From the NCBI GenBank assembly GCA_003152095.1, contig PLZI01000076.1, forward strand, positions 4,352-60,365: DNA of 56,014 bases. The letters are read 5' to 3'. Position 1 is the first letter of the stretch. Each line of letters begins with the position of its first letter. Under the pieces are notes generated by a model. That model saw only the letters and a program-made list of their open reading frames with translations. It did not search any database and was not told the origin of the DNA. The position numbers and the translations under genes were made by a program. Origin of the DNA: Acidobacteriota bacterium (GTDB taxonomy: Bacteria > Acidobacteriota > Thermoanaerobaculia > UBA5066). Of this stretch, positions 42,145 through 50,070 are shown piece by piece.

Positions 42145-43449
42145 ATGGCCGGCCAACGTCGACAACCCGGGCCCGAGACACCCGGGACAGATTCCTCCGA
42201 GCTCGCGTTCCTGCCGTTTCCATCCCCCAACCCCAAGCGTCTCGCGGTCGTGTGCGCGGGCGGGGGGGTGACCGGTGCGTTCTACGAGATCGGCGCGCTC
42301 GCGGCCCTGGAGGACCGGCTCGAGAACGTCTCGATCACCGATTTCGACGTCTTCGTCGGCGTCTCGGCGGGCGCCTACATCTCGGCGCTGCTCGCGAATG
42401 GCGTGACGCCGGGCGTGCTCTTCCGCAACGTGACGCGCTCGGCCGGCACGCGCACCCCCCTCGACGACCTCGCGCTCTTCCGCTTGAACCTCGGCGAGAT
42501 CGTGACCCGCCTCACCACGGTTCCCTTCACGGTACTCGACGCCGCCTGGGATTTCTACAAGAACCGGAAGGAGACGACGCTCACGGACCTCGTGCAATCG
42601 CTCGGGCAGCTCCTGCCGTCAGGGGTGTTCCACAACGAGGGGCTCGAGGAGTGGATGCGGAATTGGCTGACGCAGCCGGGGCGCACGAACGACTTTCGCC
42701 GCCTGGGCAAGACGCTCCGCCTCGTCGCCGTGGACCTCGACTCAGGCGAGACGACGGCGTTCGGTTCTACGGGGTTCGACGCCGTGCCGATCTCCAAAGC
42801 GGTCGCGGCCTCGTGCGCGATTCCGGGGCTGTACCGCCCCGTGCGCATCGGCGGCGTGGACTACATCGACGGCGGCGTCCGCAAGACGGCGCACATCTCG
42901 CTCGCACTCCGTGAGCGCTGCGGCCTCACGATCTGCGTGAATCCGCTCGTCCCCGTGCGCATCCCGCATCCCAAGGGCGCCGTGACGTGGCTGGGCGCCG
43001 ACGAAGCGGGCCCGCTGCGCAGCCACGGCCTCCCCACAATCCTCGATCAGGTCTTCCGAGTGACGCTCCACTCGCGCCTGCGGTACGGCCTCTCGCGCTA
43101 CCGGCGCGAGGACCCCGACGCCGACATCGTCGTCTTCGAGCCGAGGCCCGAGGACCTGCCGCGTTTCATGCGCAACATCATGCGCACGTCGGGTCGCGTC
43201 CGCATCGCCGAGTACGCCTACCGTTCGACGATGGCGCTCCTCGACTCCGACTTCAGGCACTTCCAGCGCGTCTTCGCAAAGCACGGCCTCACGCTCCGAC
43301 CCGCGTGCGCGCGGGATCTCTCGCGCGCGAAGCTCCACGCGGACCGCTCGAGCGACCGGATCACGACCCGTCTCTCGACCTCCCTCGCGGCCCTGGAGGC
43401 CGACCTCGAGCGCCGGTCGCTCCGCGCGGGAACGCGTACGAGATCTTGA
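42145..43449 (+). CDS. Patatin-like phospholipase/lipase
   Basis: The 434-residue protein has the patatin fold: oxyanion loop CAGGGVTGAFYEIG (38-50), nucleophile Ser74 in GVSAG, and the catalytic aspartate in IDGGVRK. No signal peptide or membrane helix is seen, so it is probably cytoplasmic. The C-terminal 150 residues are charged and helical (RFMRNIMRTSGRVRIAEYAY). Patatins hydrolyse acyl esters of phospholipids or triacylglycerols, and related enzymes act on intracellular lipid bodies. Its place beside phasin-like genes points to such a substrate here; that is inferred from context. Confidence 0.85.
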   Translation: MAGQRRQPGPETPGTDSSELAFLPFPSPNPKRLAVVCAGGGVTGAFYEIGALAALEDRLENVSITDFDVFVGVSAGAYISALLANGVTPGVLFRNVTRSAGTRTPLDDLALFRLNLGEIVTRLTTVPFTVLDAAWDFYKNRKETTLTDLVQSLGQLLPSGVFHNEGLEEWMRNWLTQPGRTNDFRRLGKTLRLVAVDLDSGETTAFGSTGFDAVPISKAVAASCAIPGLYRPVRIGGVDYIDGGVRKTAHISLALRERCGLTICVNPLVPVRIPHPKGAVTWLGADEAGPLRSHGLPTILDQVFRVTLHSRLRYGLSRYRREDPDADIVVFEPRPEDLPRFMRNIMRTSGRVRIAEYAYRSTMALLDSDFRHFQRVFAKHGLTLRPACARDLSRAKLHADRSSDRITTRLSTSLAALEADLERRSLRAGTRTRS

Positions 43450-43535
43450 GAAAGGAGTCCCGCCCGGATTTCAGGAGCTGCGCCTGCTCCCTGGAGGACG
43501 CGTTCGTCGCCGCATCCGGCCGAAGAAGTTAGGGC

Positions 43536-44531
43536 TCAATCCCCCGTGAACAGGTTGCCGCGGCGCGCGAGGCGCGAATCGATCATCGTCTGGAGCGTCG
43601 AGCGCACGTGATCCGCGAGCTCGTTCACGATCATGGGGCGGTCGGCGACGTCGGGCCCATGGTCGAACGCGATCGGCTTGCCGATGTCGATCCACCACTT
43701 CGTCGGCAGCGGCAGGACGCCGAGCGGGCCGAGAAGCGGGAACGTGGGAGTGAGCGGGAAGTACGGCAGTCCGAGCGGCCTGCCGATGAAATCCATGTGC
43801 GCGAGGTTCGGGTGGATCTCCTCTGCGCCCACGACGGCCACCGGGATGATCGGGGCGCCTGTGAGCAGCGCGAGGCGCACGAAGCCGCCACGCCCGAAGC
43901 GCGCGAGGCGGTAGCGGTCGCGAAAGAGCTTGCCGACGCCCTTGACACCCTCGGGGAAAACCCCGACGAGCTCGTCGCGCCGAAGCAGCCGCGCGCCGTT
44001 CTCGGGGCAGGCGCGTACCTCGCCCATGTGGCGTAGCCACGGCTGCAGGAACGGCAGCGTCGTGAACATGTCAAGGACGAGCATGCGCGCCGTGCGGTGC
44101 GCGGGGTGCTCGCGCGCGATGCCGCGCTTGACCATCGCGCCGTCCCACGGCAGGACTCCGGAATGATTCGCGACGAGGAGCGCGCGGCCCACATTCGGCA
44201 CGTTCTCGACTCCGTTCAGCGTCACGCGCCACCACACGGTGTAAAGGAAGTCGAAGAGCTCGGCCCACGGGCGCGCCGCGACCTCGTCATAGCCGAAGTC
44301 GTCGAGAAGGAACGTGCGCGACCGGTTGCGGAAGAGGTTCCAGGCGTCCACGAGCGCGCGCGGCGATCTAAATTCCGGATGCGCGTCGAGGAACCGGGCG
44401 GCCTCGCCGAGGAGAACGTGCCGGAGGTCGTCCGGATTCTTCCGGAGGAGCGACGGCGTCAGGCCCGCGTCGTACGCGGGCTCGGAGGGGGCCGGGGCGG
44501 CGTGCGGGGAAGAATGGCGGCGGGCGCTCAA
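43536..44531 (-). CDS. Lysophospholipid acyltransferase (PlsC-like)
   Basis: The 331-residue product starts at TTG 44531, overlapping the SDR stop as TTGA. It has the acyltransferase blocks NHSGVLPWD (the H-x4-D catalytic pair), FPEGVKGVGKLF (block III) and PIIPVAVVGAEE (block IV). GYDEVAARPWAELFDFLYTVWW precedes the first block. The family moves acyl chains to lysophosphatidate or related acceptors at the membrane surface. It forms a pair with the SDR gene, an order I recall from other high-GC bacteria but could not check. Acceptor unknown. Confidence 0.85.
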   Translation of the reverse strand: MSARRHSSPHAAPAPSEPAYDAGLTPSLLRKNPDDLRHVLLGEAARFLDAHPEFRSPRALVDAWNLFRNRSRTFLLDDFGYDEVAARPWAELFDFLYTVWWRVTLNGVENVPNVGRALLVANHSGVLPWDGAMVKRGIAREHPAHRTARMLVLDMFTTLPFLQPWLRHMGEVRACPENGARLLRRDELVGVFPEGVKGVGKLFRDRYRLARFGRGGFVRLALLTGAPIIPVAVVGAEEIHPNLAHMDFIGRPLGLPYFPLTPTFPLLGPLGVLPLPTKWWIDIGKPIAFDHGPDVADRPMIVNELADHVRSTLQTMIDSRLARRGNLFTGD

Positions 44532-45682
44532 GAGGCGATCCCCTGCGCGCGAACCCGCGGCCGAGGACGGACGCGCTGCTCGTAGGCATAGCGTGCCGCG
44601 CGGGCCGCGTCCGCGACGGCGTCGAAGTCCACGAGGCGTCCCGACCCGAACCGGGCGCGCGCCGTCTCGAGAACGACCTCGAGCGTCGTGTGCTTCGCCG
44701 AGAAGCCCAGTACCCGCCGGGCTTTCTCGTCGTCCACGACGCAGGAATAGCGGAGATAGTCCACGTGAACGCCCGGCATCAGGCCCACGCCCGCGAGCCA
44801 CGTGCCCTCGTACAGCGCGTAGCCGAGCGGATGCGGCACGGGGATCCCGAGGGAACCGAAGAGCAGGCGCACCGTGGAGAGAGGCACGACGCCCTCGGGC
44901 GCGATGTTGAAGACGCCCTGCGCTTCGGGCCGGTCCAGCGCCCGGACGAGCGCGTCGACGGCGTCATCCGGATGCAGCGCCTGCAGGAGCGGGTCGTACC
45001 CCATGAGCTGCCACGAGAACGGGGCCGCAAAGAGCCGGGCCCGGTAATCGCGGACCTCGGGCGACAGCAGCGGGACGAACCTCAGGATCTGCACGCGCGA
45101 CTCCGGATGGCGGCGCACGTGAGTTCGCGCGTGACTCTCGGCCTCGACGAAGTCACGCACGAACCGGTCTTCCGGATCGGGCAGAAGGGGATGCTCTTCC
45201 GTGAGGAAGTTCGGGTTGTCGCCGCGCGCGCCGTACACGAGCGAGGTCGAGCCGAGGATGATGCGCGGCACCCTCGCCTCGCCGGAGGCCGCGAAAACAT
45301 GCAGCGCGCCGATGGCGTTCAGCTCGTGTGCGTACGTGACCTCGCGCGAAGGGCTGCGGAGCTGCGCGAGATGGACGATGACGTCGGGCTTCTCTTCCTT
45401 CAGGAGCTTGAAGAGCGTGCCGTCGGCGAACGGCAGGTTCAGATCGAGGAAGCGGTGCTTCACCTCCGGCAGGTCCGCCGGAGGCACGAGGTCGAACACG
45501 ACGACCTCGCGATCGCCGCGGGCAAGGAGCGCGCGAACGAGCCGTTCTCCGAAGAAGCCGCTGCCGCCCGTGACGACGACCTTCAACTGCTTCGTCGCGG
45601 CGTTCACGACCTTCGGAAAGCGCACGACGCGCCCGCCGGATCCATTCCGGCGCGGGGCCTTCGCGTCGCGCTTCCCCGCCAT
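44528..45682 (-). CDS. SDR family NAD-dependent epimerase-like protein
   Basis: The 384-residue protein has a basic N-terminal extension of about 32 residues, then the Rossmann motif TGGSGFFGE (38-46) and PDVIVHLAQ, typical of extended SDRs. The active-site region keeps STSLVYG, but the YxxxK catalytic pair expected about 25 residues later is not visible (DRFVRDFVEAE instead). It may therefore bind a nucleotide without being a normal dehydrogenase. It could act on a sugar or lipid head group. It overlaps the acyltransferase gene and lies seven bases after the small phasin-like gene. Confidence 0.78.
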   Translation of the reverse strand: MAGKRDAKAPRRNGSGGRVVRFPKVVNAATKQLKVVVTGGSGFFGERLVRALLARGDREVVVFDLVPPADLPEVKHRFLDLNLPFADGTLFKLLKEEKPDVIVHLAQLRSPSREVTYAHELNAIGALHVFAASGEARVPRIILGSTSLVYGARGDNPNFLTEEHPLLPDPEDRFVRDFVEAESHARTHVRRHPESRVQILRFVPLLSPEVRDYRARLFAAPFSWQLMGYDPLLQALHPDDAVDALVRALDRPEAQGVFNIAPEGVVPLSTVRLLFGSLGIPVPHPLGYALYEGTWLAGVGLMPGVHVDYLRYSCVVDDEKARRVLGFSAKHTTLEVVLETARARFGSGRLVDFDAVADAARAARYAYEQRVRPRPRVRAQGIAS

Positions 45683-45689
45683 CGTGCCC

Positions 45690-45989
45690 CTAGCCCTTCC
45701 GTCCGGAAGCCTTGCGGGCGCGCGCGGGTTTCGCGGTCGCGTTCGCCTTCATGGCCCGGAGCTCGGCTTCCATCTCGGCGAGACGCTTCTCCAGTCTCAA
45801 GACGTCCTTGCGCGCCGCGACGTTCATCACCTTGAGGCCCTCGGCCACGCGCTTGTCGACCTCTTCCTTCGCGGCGATGCCCTTCTTCAACACCTCGATG
45901 AAGCCCGGGTTCGCCATCAGGTTGTTGGAGATCTCCGTGAGGAAACCCTCGCCGCGGGCCTTGAGCTGGTCGAACAGGGATTCGGACAT
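45690..45989 (-). CDS. Small phasin-like protein
   Basis: The 99-residue helical protein has LKARGEGFLTEISNNLMA, then GLKVMNVAARKDVLRLEKR, the same PhaF-like turn and heptad helix seen in the phasin-like protein at 41567, and a basic alanine/lysine tail (KPARARKASGRKG). An AAAGG site precedes the ATG. Its signature and position at the head of the SDR-acyltransferase unit suggest a structural coat protein of the same body. Its small size matches PhaI-type phasins. Confidence 0.72.
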   Translation of the reverse strand: MSESLFDQLKARGEGFLTEISNNLMANPGFIEVLKKGIAAKEEVDKRVAEGLKVMNVAARKDVLRLEKRLAEMEAELRAMKANATAKPARARKASGRKG

Positions 45990-46032
45990 GCCATTGCCTT
46001 TCGCGGAGGCCCGGTCGGGCAGCGCCTCCTGC

Positions 46033-46038
46033 TAGAGT
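46033..46038 (+). promoter_or_regulatory. -10-like box of the SCP2-like gene
   Basis: TGC-TAGAGT forms an extended -10 (TAGAGT at 46033-46038), eight bases before the ATG at 46047, so the mRNA would be leaderless. Confidence 0.45.
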
Positions 46039-46046
46039 GCCGGATT

Positions 46047-46487
46047 ATGCGGCCATTTCGCGGGAAGGACGAGTTCCAGAGGATCTTCGACCGCCTCTTC
46101 ACCGCGCTCGCGACGGATCCCGAAATCGGACCGAAGCTGGCGGCGACGAAGACCCCGCAACGATTCGTCTTCGAAGGCTCCGGCCTCGTCCTGAACGTGA
46201 CGCACGCGAACGCGAAGACCGCGAAAAAGGGCCGGCACCTCATGTGGGTCTGGGGCGATCGGAAGCGCACCTGGGAGCCCGTCGTCAGCATGACGATGGC
46301 CCCGGACGTCGCGAACCGGTACTTTCAAGGCAAAGAGAACATCCCGCTCGCGATCGCGCGCAAGATCATCGTCCTCGACACAGGTGATCTCGCGCGGGTG
46401 CTCGACCTCCTCCCCATCGTCGCGCCGTTCCACCGGAAATGGGTGGCGATCCTGAAGGCCGAAGGATTCGCGCACCTCCTCGCGTAG
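46047..46487 (+). CDS. SCP2-like sterol/lipid-carrier domain protein
   Basis: The 146-residue protein shows the order of an SCP2 domain: helix (FQRIFDRLFTALATDPEIG), strands RFVFEGSGLVLNVTH and HLMWVWGD, then VVSMTMAPDVANRYFQGKENIPLAIARKII and a closing helix with FHRKWVAIL. SCP2 folds bind acyl-CoAs or other lipids in a tunnel. The usual PDLT segment is changed to PVVSMTMA. Assignment is by eye and moderate. Six bases separate it from the ArsA-like gene, so they form one unit. Confidence 0.6.
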   Translation: MRPFRGKDEFQRIFDRLFTALATDPEIGPKLAATKTPQRFVFEGSGLVLNVTHANAKTAKKGRHLMWVWGDRKRTWEPVVSMTMAPDVANRYFQGKENIPLAIARKIIVLDTGDLARVLDLLPIVAPFHRKWVAILKAEGFAHLLA

Positions 46488-46493
46488 GCTGCC

Positions 46494-48398
46494 GTGCGCC
46501 CGACGCCCCTTCTCGAAAGCCTCGTCTCCCGCCGTCTCCTCGTCGTGTCGGGCAAGGGCGGCGTCGGGAAAACCACGGTCGCCGCCGCCCTCGCGAAGCT
46601 CGCGGCGGAGGCGGGCAGGACGACCCTCCTCGTCTCGACGGACGGCCGGGGCGACGCCACCACCCTGTTTGGAAAGCGGGATGCGGGCTACCAAGAGGCC
46701 GAGCTGGCCCCGCACCTCCATGGCCTCACCGCAGACTTCGACACGCTCCTTGCCGACTTCGTGGGGGCCCTCGCTCCGGTGCGCGCGCTCGGAAACCGAC
46801 TCCTCGCCGTCCCGGCGTTCCGCTTCTTCACGCGCGCCACGCCCGGCCTTCCCGACCTCCTCCTCCTCGGAAAGATCCGGGAGATCCTCAGGCGAAAGGA
46901 AGCGACCGCGCGCGCGCCGAAAGTCGATCTCGTCGTCCTCGACGCCCCAGCGACCGGTCACGCGCTTTCCCTCGTCGCGCTCCCCCGCACCCTTCTCGGA
47001 ACGGTTCCCGCGGGACCCGTGCGAAAGCTCGCGGAGTGGCTCGACGCGCTTCTCGAGGAACCGAAGGACGCCGCACTGGTCGTCGTGTCCGAACCCGAGG
47101 ACTTCGCGGCGAAAGAGACGGAGGAGCTGATCGCGGGGGCACGGCAAAAGGCCGGCCTGTCGACCGCGCTGGTCGTCGTGAACCGCATGGGACGAGGGGA
47201 AAGACAAGAGAGAGAAACGCTTCCGAAGACGGATGCAGGAATCCCGCTGACCCTGATTCCAGAGATCGAACCTGAAACGGAGGCCTCGCGGTTCTTCGAA
47301 ACTTTTCTCACCACATTCGAGGAGAATTCGGCGTTACCTTCGCGAGATTTCAGCCGTACGGGTTCGGCCCGTCGGCCTGCTCGGGAAAGCAGAGAATTCT
47401 TCTCTTCTCTTCTTTCTCGGTCGAACACCCTCGATCTCCGCCCGTGGCTCGACCACGAGAAGCTGATCGTCCTCACCGGACCAGGGGGCGTCGGGAAGAC
47501 GACTCTCGCGGCCGCGCTCGCGCTTGCGGCCGCGCGCCGCGGGCGGCGCGCCCTCGTGCTCACCGTCGATCCCGCGCGGCGCCTCGCACAGGCCCTCGGC
47601 ATTTCCGAAAGGGACGCGCGGTCCGGCCACCCCTCCGAGGTGAGCGCCTCCGGCATCCCGAAGAGCGGCCGCCTCCTCGCGCTTCAGATCGACCCCAGGG
47701 CCACCTTCGAGCGCCTCCTCGCGCGCACCGCGAGCCCCGAGGCGCTCGAGAGAATCCGCGGGAACCGCCTTTACTCGGGGCTCGTCGATTCGCTGCCCGG
47801 CGTCCTCGAGTACATGGGCGTCGAAGCGCTGCACGAGCACGCGGCGGATCCCGAGGTCGACCTCCTCGTGCTCGACACGCCCCCCGCTGCGCGCGGCCTC
47901 GATTTCCTCGCGGCGCCGGAACGCATGGTCACGCTCCTCGAGAACGACGCCCTGCGCTTCTTTCTCCGGCACGACGGTTTCTTCGGGCGCGCGCTTTCCG
48001 AAGCGTCGCGCGGCGGCGCGATCCTTTTGCGCGCCGCCGATCGCGTCCTCGGCCTCGGCTTCCTCGCCGACCTCGCGGACTTCTTCCGCGCTTTTGACGG
48101 CCTCTACGACGGCTTCCAGGCCAGGAGTCGGGAGGCGGCGAGGCTTCTTTCGGCGGGGCGCTTCCTCGTCGCGACGACGCTGGACTTCTCCGCGCTCGCA
48201 ACCTCCGAGGACCTCGCCGCTGGCCTCGCACGCCGCGGCGCCGCGCCGGGCCTGATCCTGAACCGCGTGAGCAGCCGCGTTACGAGCGCGCCGAGACTTT
48301 CCGGATCGCTCGCCGCGCTCCCTGCGCTCGCCCTCCCCGAGATGGACGTGCCCGCGGACGACCTGCCGTCGGCCCTTGCGTCCGCGCTCGCGGATTGA
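46494..48398 (+). CDS. Tandem ArsA/Get3-like ATPase
   Basis: The 634-residue protein, from GTG, consists of two ArsA-family ATPase halves. The first has the deviant Walker A GKGGVGKTT (20-28), DGRGDATTLFG and DAPATGHALSL. The second, from about residue 315, has GPGGVGKTT, TVDPARRLAQALG and DTPPAARGLDFL. The second Walker A lacks the signature lysine (GP instead of GK). A linker encoded by an AT-rich patch (47180-47420) joins them. Family members energise arsenite extrusion or, as Get3, carry hydrophobic membrane proteins. No ars genes lie nearby, so arsenic is unlikely; cargo delivery is a better guess. Confidence 0.88.
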   Translation: MRPTPLLESLVSRRLLVVSGKGGVGKTTVAAALAKLAAEAGRTTLLVSTDGRGDATTLFGKRDAGYQEAELAPHLHGLTADFDTLLADFVGALAPVRALGNRLLAVPAFRFFTRATPGLPDLLLLGKIREILRRKEATARAPKVDLVVLDAPATGHALSLVALPRTLLGTVPAGPVRKLAEWLDALLEEPKDAALVVVSEPEDFAAKETEELIAGARQKAGLSTALVVVNRMGRGERQERETLPKTDAGIPLTLIPEIEPETEASRFFETFLTTFEENSALPSRDFSRTGSARRPARESREFFSSLLSRSNTLDLRPWLDHEKLIVLTGPGGVGKTTLAAALALAAARRGRRALVLTVDPARRLAQALGISERDARSGHPSEVSASGIPKSGRLLALQIDPRATFERLLARTASPEALERIRGNRLYSGLVDSLPGVLEYMGVEALHEHAADPEVDLLVLDTPPAARGLDFLAAPERMVTLLENDALRFFLRHDGFFGRALSEASRGGAILLRAADRVLGLGFLADLADFFRAFDGLYDGFQARSREAARLLSAGRFLVATTLDFSALATSEDLAAGLARRGAAPGLILNRVSSRVTSAPRLSGSLAALPALALPEMDVPADDLPSALASALAD

Positions 48399-48401
48399 GT
48401 G

Positions 48402-49922
48402 TCAGGCCAGCGGCGCGAGCACGTCGTCGAGATCCCCGCTCAGCACCGCTCGCGCACCTTCGATCGCGGGCGCCGCGTGGCGGTCGGAATCCCAGAAGGG
48501 CACACGCGCACGCACGAGGCGATGCAGCTCCTCGAGCGGCGCCGAGGTCGTGAGCGGGCGCCTCAGATCCAGCGCCTGCGCAGCCGCGAGCAGCTCGATC
48601 GCGAGCACGGTCTCGAAGAGGTCGACGTTCTTCGCGAATTTGCGGGCCGCGATGGGACCCATCGAAACGTGGTCTTCCTTCCCGGCCGAGGTCGGGATCG
48701 AGTCTACGGACGCCGGGAAGGAGTTCGACTTCGCCTCGGAGACGAGCGCCGCCGCGGTGACGTGAATCATCATGAGGCCCGAGTTCAGCCCGCCGTCCAA
48801 CGTGAGAAACGCCGGCAGGTCTCCGGAGAGCGCCGGGTTCACGAGCCGCTCCGTCCGCCGCTCGGACAGCGAGGCCATGTCCGCCGCGGCCGCGGTGAGA
48901 AAATCGCACACGAGCGCCACGGGCGCGGCGTGAAAGTTACCACCCGAGACGAGCGTGCCCGTCTCCGCGAAGACCATCGGGTTGTCGGTCGCGGCGTTCA
49001 TCTCGATCTCGATCACGCGCCGCGCGTGCGCCGCCGCGTCGCGGGAAGTGCCGTGCACCTGCGGGATGCAGCGCAGCGCGTAGGCGTCCTGCACGACACC
49101 GCAGTCGCGGTGGCTCTCGCGCAGGGCCGAGCTCGCGAGGAGCGCGCGGAGATTCCGGGCCGATTCGATCTGGCCGGGATGCGGGCGCGCCGCGTGGATG
49201 CGCGGGTCGAATGCGGCGTCGGTGCCCTTCAGCGTGTCCACCGTGAGCGCCGCCACGAGATCCGCCGCCTTCAGGAGCCGGAGGAAACGATACAGCCCGA
49301 GCGCCCCGAGCGCCGTCGTGAGCTGCGTGCCGTTGATCAGTGCGAGCCCCTCTTTCGCCTCGAGCACGGCCGGAGAAAGGCCCGCGGCCCGAAGCGCCTC
49401 GCCGGACGGCAGGCGGCGTCCGTTCCAATCCACTTCCCCTTCCCCGACGAGCGCGAGCGCGAGGTGCGCGAGCGGGGCGAGATCTCCCGACGCGCCGACC
49501 GAGCCCTGCTCGGGGACGACGGGGTGAATTTCCTTCGCGAGACACGCGAGGAGAAGCTCCAGCGTTTGACGCCGGACGCCCGAAAATCCTTTCGCGAGAC
49601 AGTTCGCACGCAGCAGCATGACCGCCCGCACGGCGGGCCTGGCAAGCGGCGCGCCCATACCGGCCGCGTGGCTTCGCACGAGGTTGAGCTGGAGCGCCCC
49701 GAGCTTCTCCTTCGGGATCACGACGTCGGCGAACTTTCCGAACCCCGTCGTGACGCCGTAGACGATCCGGTTCTCGGCGACCGCGCGGTCGATGACGGCG
49801 CGCGCCGCATCCACGCGCGCGGCCGCGCGCGGCGCGAGCGCCGCGGACTTCTCGCCGCGGGAGACGGCAGAAAGATCTTCGAGTGAGAGAGAGTCCCCGT
49901 CGAGCTCAATGGTCTCGTGCAC
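48402..49922 (-). CDS. hutH: Histidine ammonia-lyase
   Basis: The 506-residue protein has the ASG triad (GSVGASGDLAPLAH) that cyclises to the MIO cofactor, the active-site loop YGVTTGFGKFA, QDAYALRCIPQVHG and NSFPASVDSIPTSAGKEDHVS, all diagnostic for HutH. It removes ammonia from histidine to give urocanate, the substrate of HutU at 39080. Start is GTG 49922, eight bases after a CACAAT box. Its stop is three bases from that of the convergent ArsA-like gene. Confidence 0.95.
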   Translation of the reverse strand: MHETIELDGDSLSLEDLSAVSRGEKSAALAPRAAARVDAARAVIDRAVAENRIVYGVTTGFGKFADVVIPKEKLGALQLNLVRSHAAGMGAPLARPAVRAVMLLRANCLAKGFSGVRRQTLELLLACLAKEIHPVVPEQGSVGASGDLAPLAHLALALVGEGEVDWNGRRLPSGEALRAAGLSPAVLEAKEGLALINGTQLTTALGALGLYRFLRLLKAADLVAALTVDTLKGTDAAFDPRIHAARPHPGQIESARNLRALLASSALRESHRDCGVVQDAYALRCIPQVHGTSRDAAAHARRVIEIEMNAATDNPMVFAETGTLVSGGNFHAAPVALVCDFLTAAAADMASLSERRTERLVNPALSGDLPAFLTLDGGLNSGLMMIHVTAAALVSEAKSNSFPASVDSIPTSAGKEDHVSMGPIAARKFAKNVDLFETVLAIELLAAAQALDLRRPLTTSAPLEELHRLVRARVPFWDSDRHAAPAIEGARAVLSGDLDDVLAPLA

Positions 49923-49930
49923 GAGAAGAG

Positions 49931-49936
49931 ATTGTG
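49931..49936 (-). promoter_or_regulatory. -10-like box of hutH
   Basis: CACAAT on the minus strand, eight bases before the GTG start. No clear -35 was found. Weak on its own; listed because the spacing repeats at other genes. Confidence 0.3.
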
Positions 49937-50058
49937 CACCGGGAGACGGCGCTTTTTCTTAGAAGGGTGAATGAGGCTTCGGCCACGAATCACGGCCCCA
50001 GCGCAACCCCCACCCCGGCAGCACTCACCCTTCTGAGAATCCTCCTCCTCCCGTCCGG

Positions 50059-50064
50059 TACAAT
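50059..50064 (+). promoter_or_regulatory. -10-like box of purA
   Basis: TACAAT ends six bases before the GTG start of purA, with no ribosome site between. The -35 region is not recognisable. Confidence 0.45.
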
Positions 50065-50070
50065 CCAAAA

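Noticed and set aside
46494-48398. An arsenical pump ATPase (arsA) in an ars operon
   Set aside because: No arsB, arsR, arsC or arsD lies nearby, and the neighbours are lipid-related.
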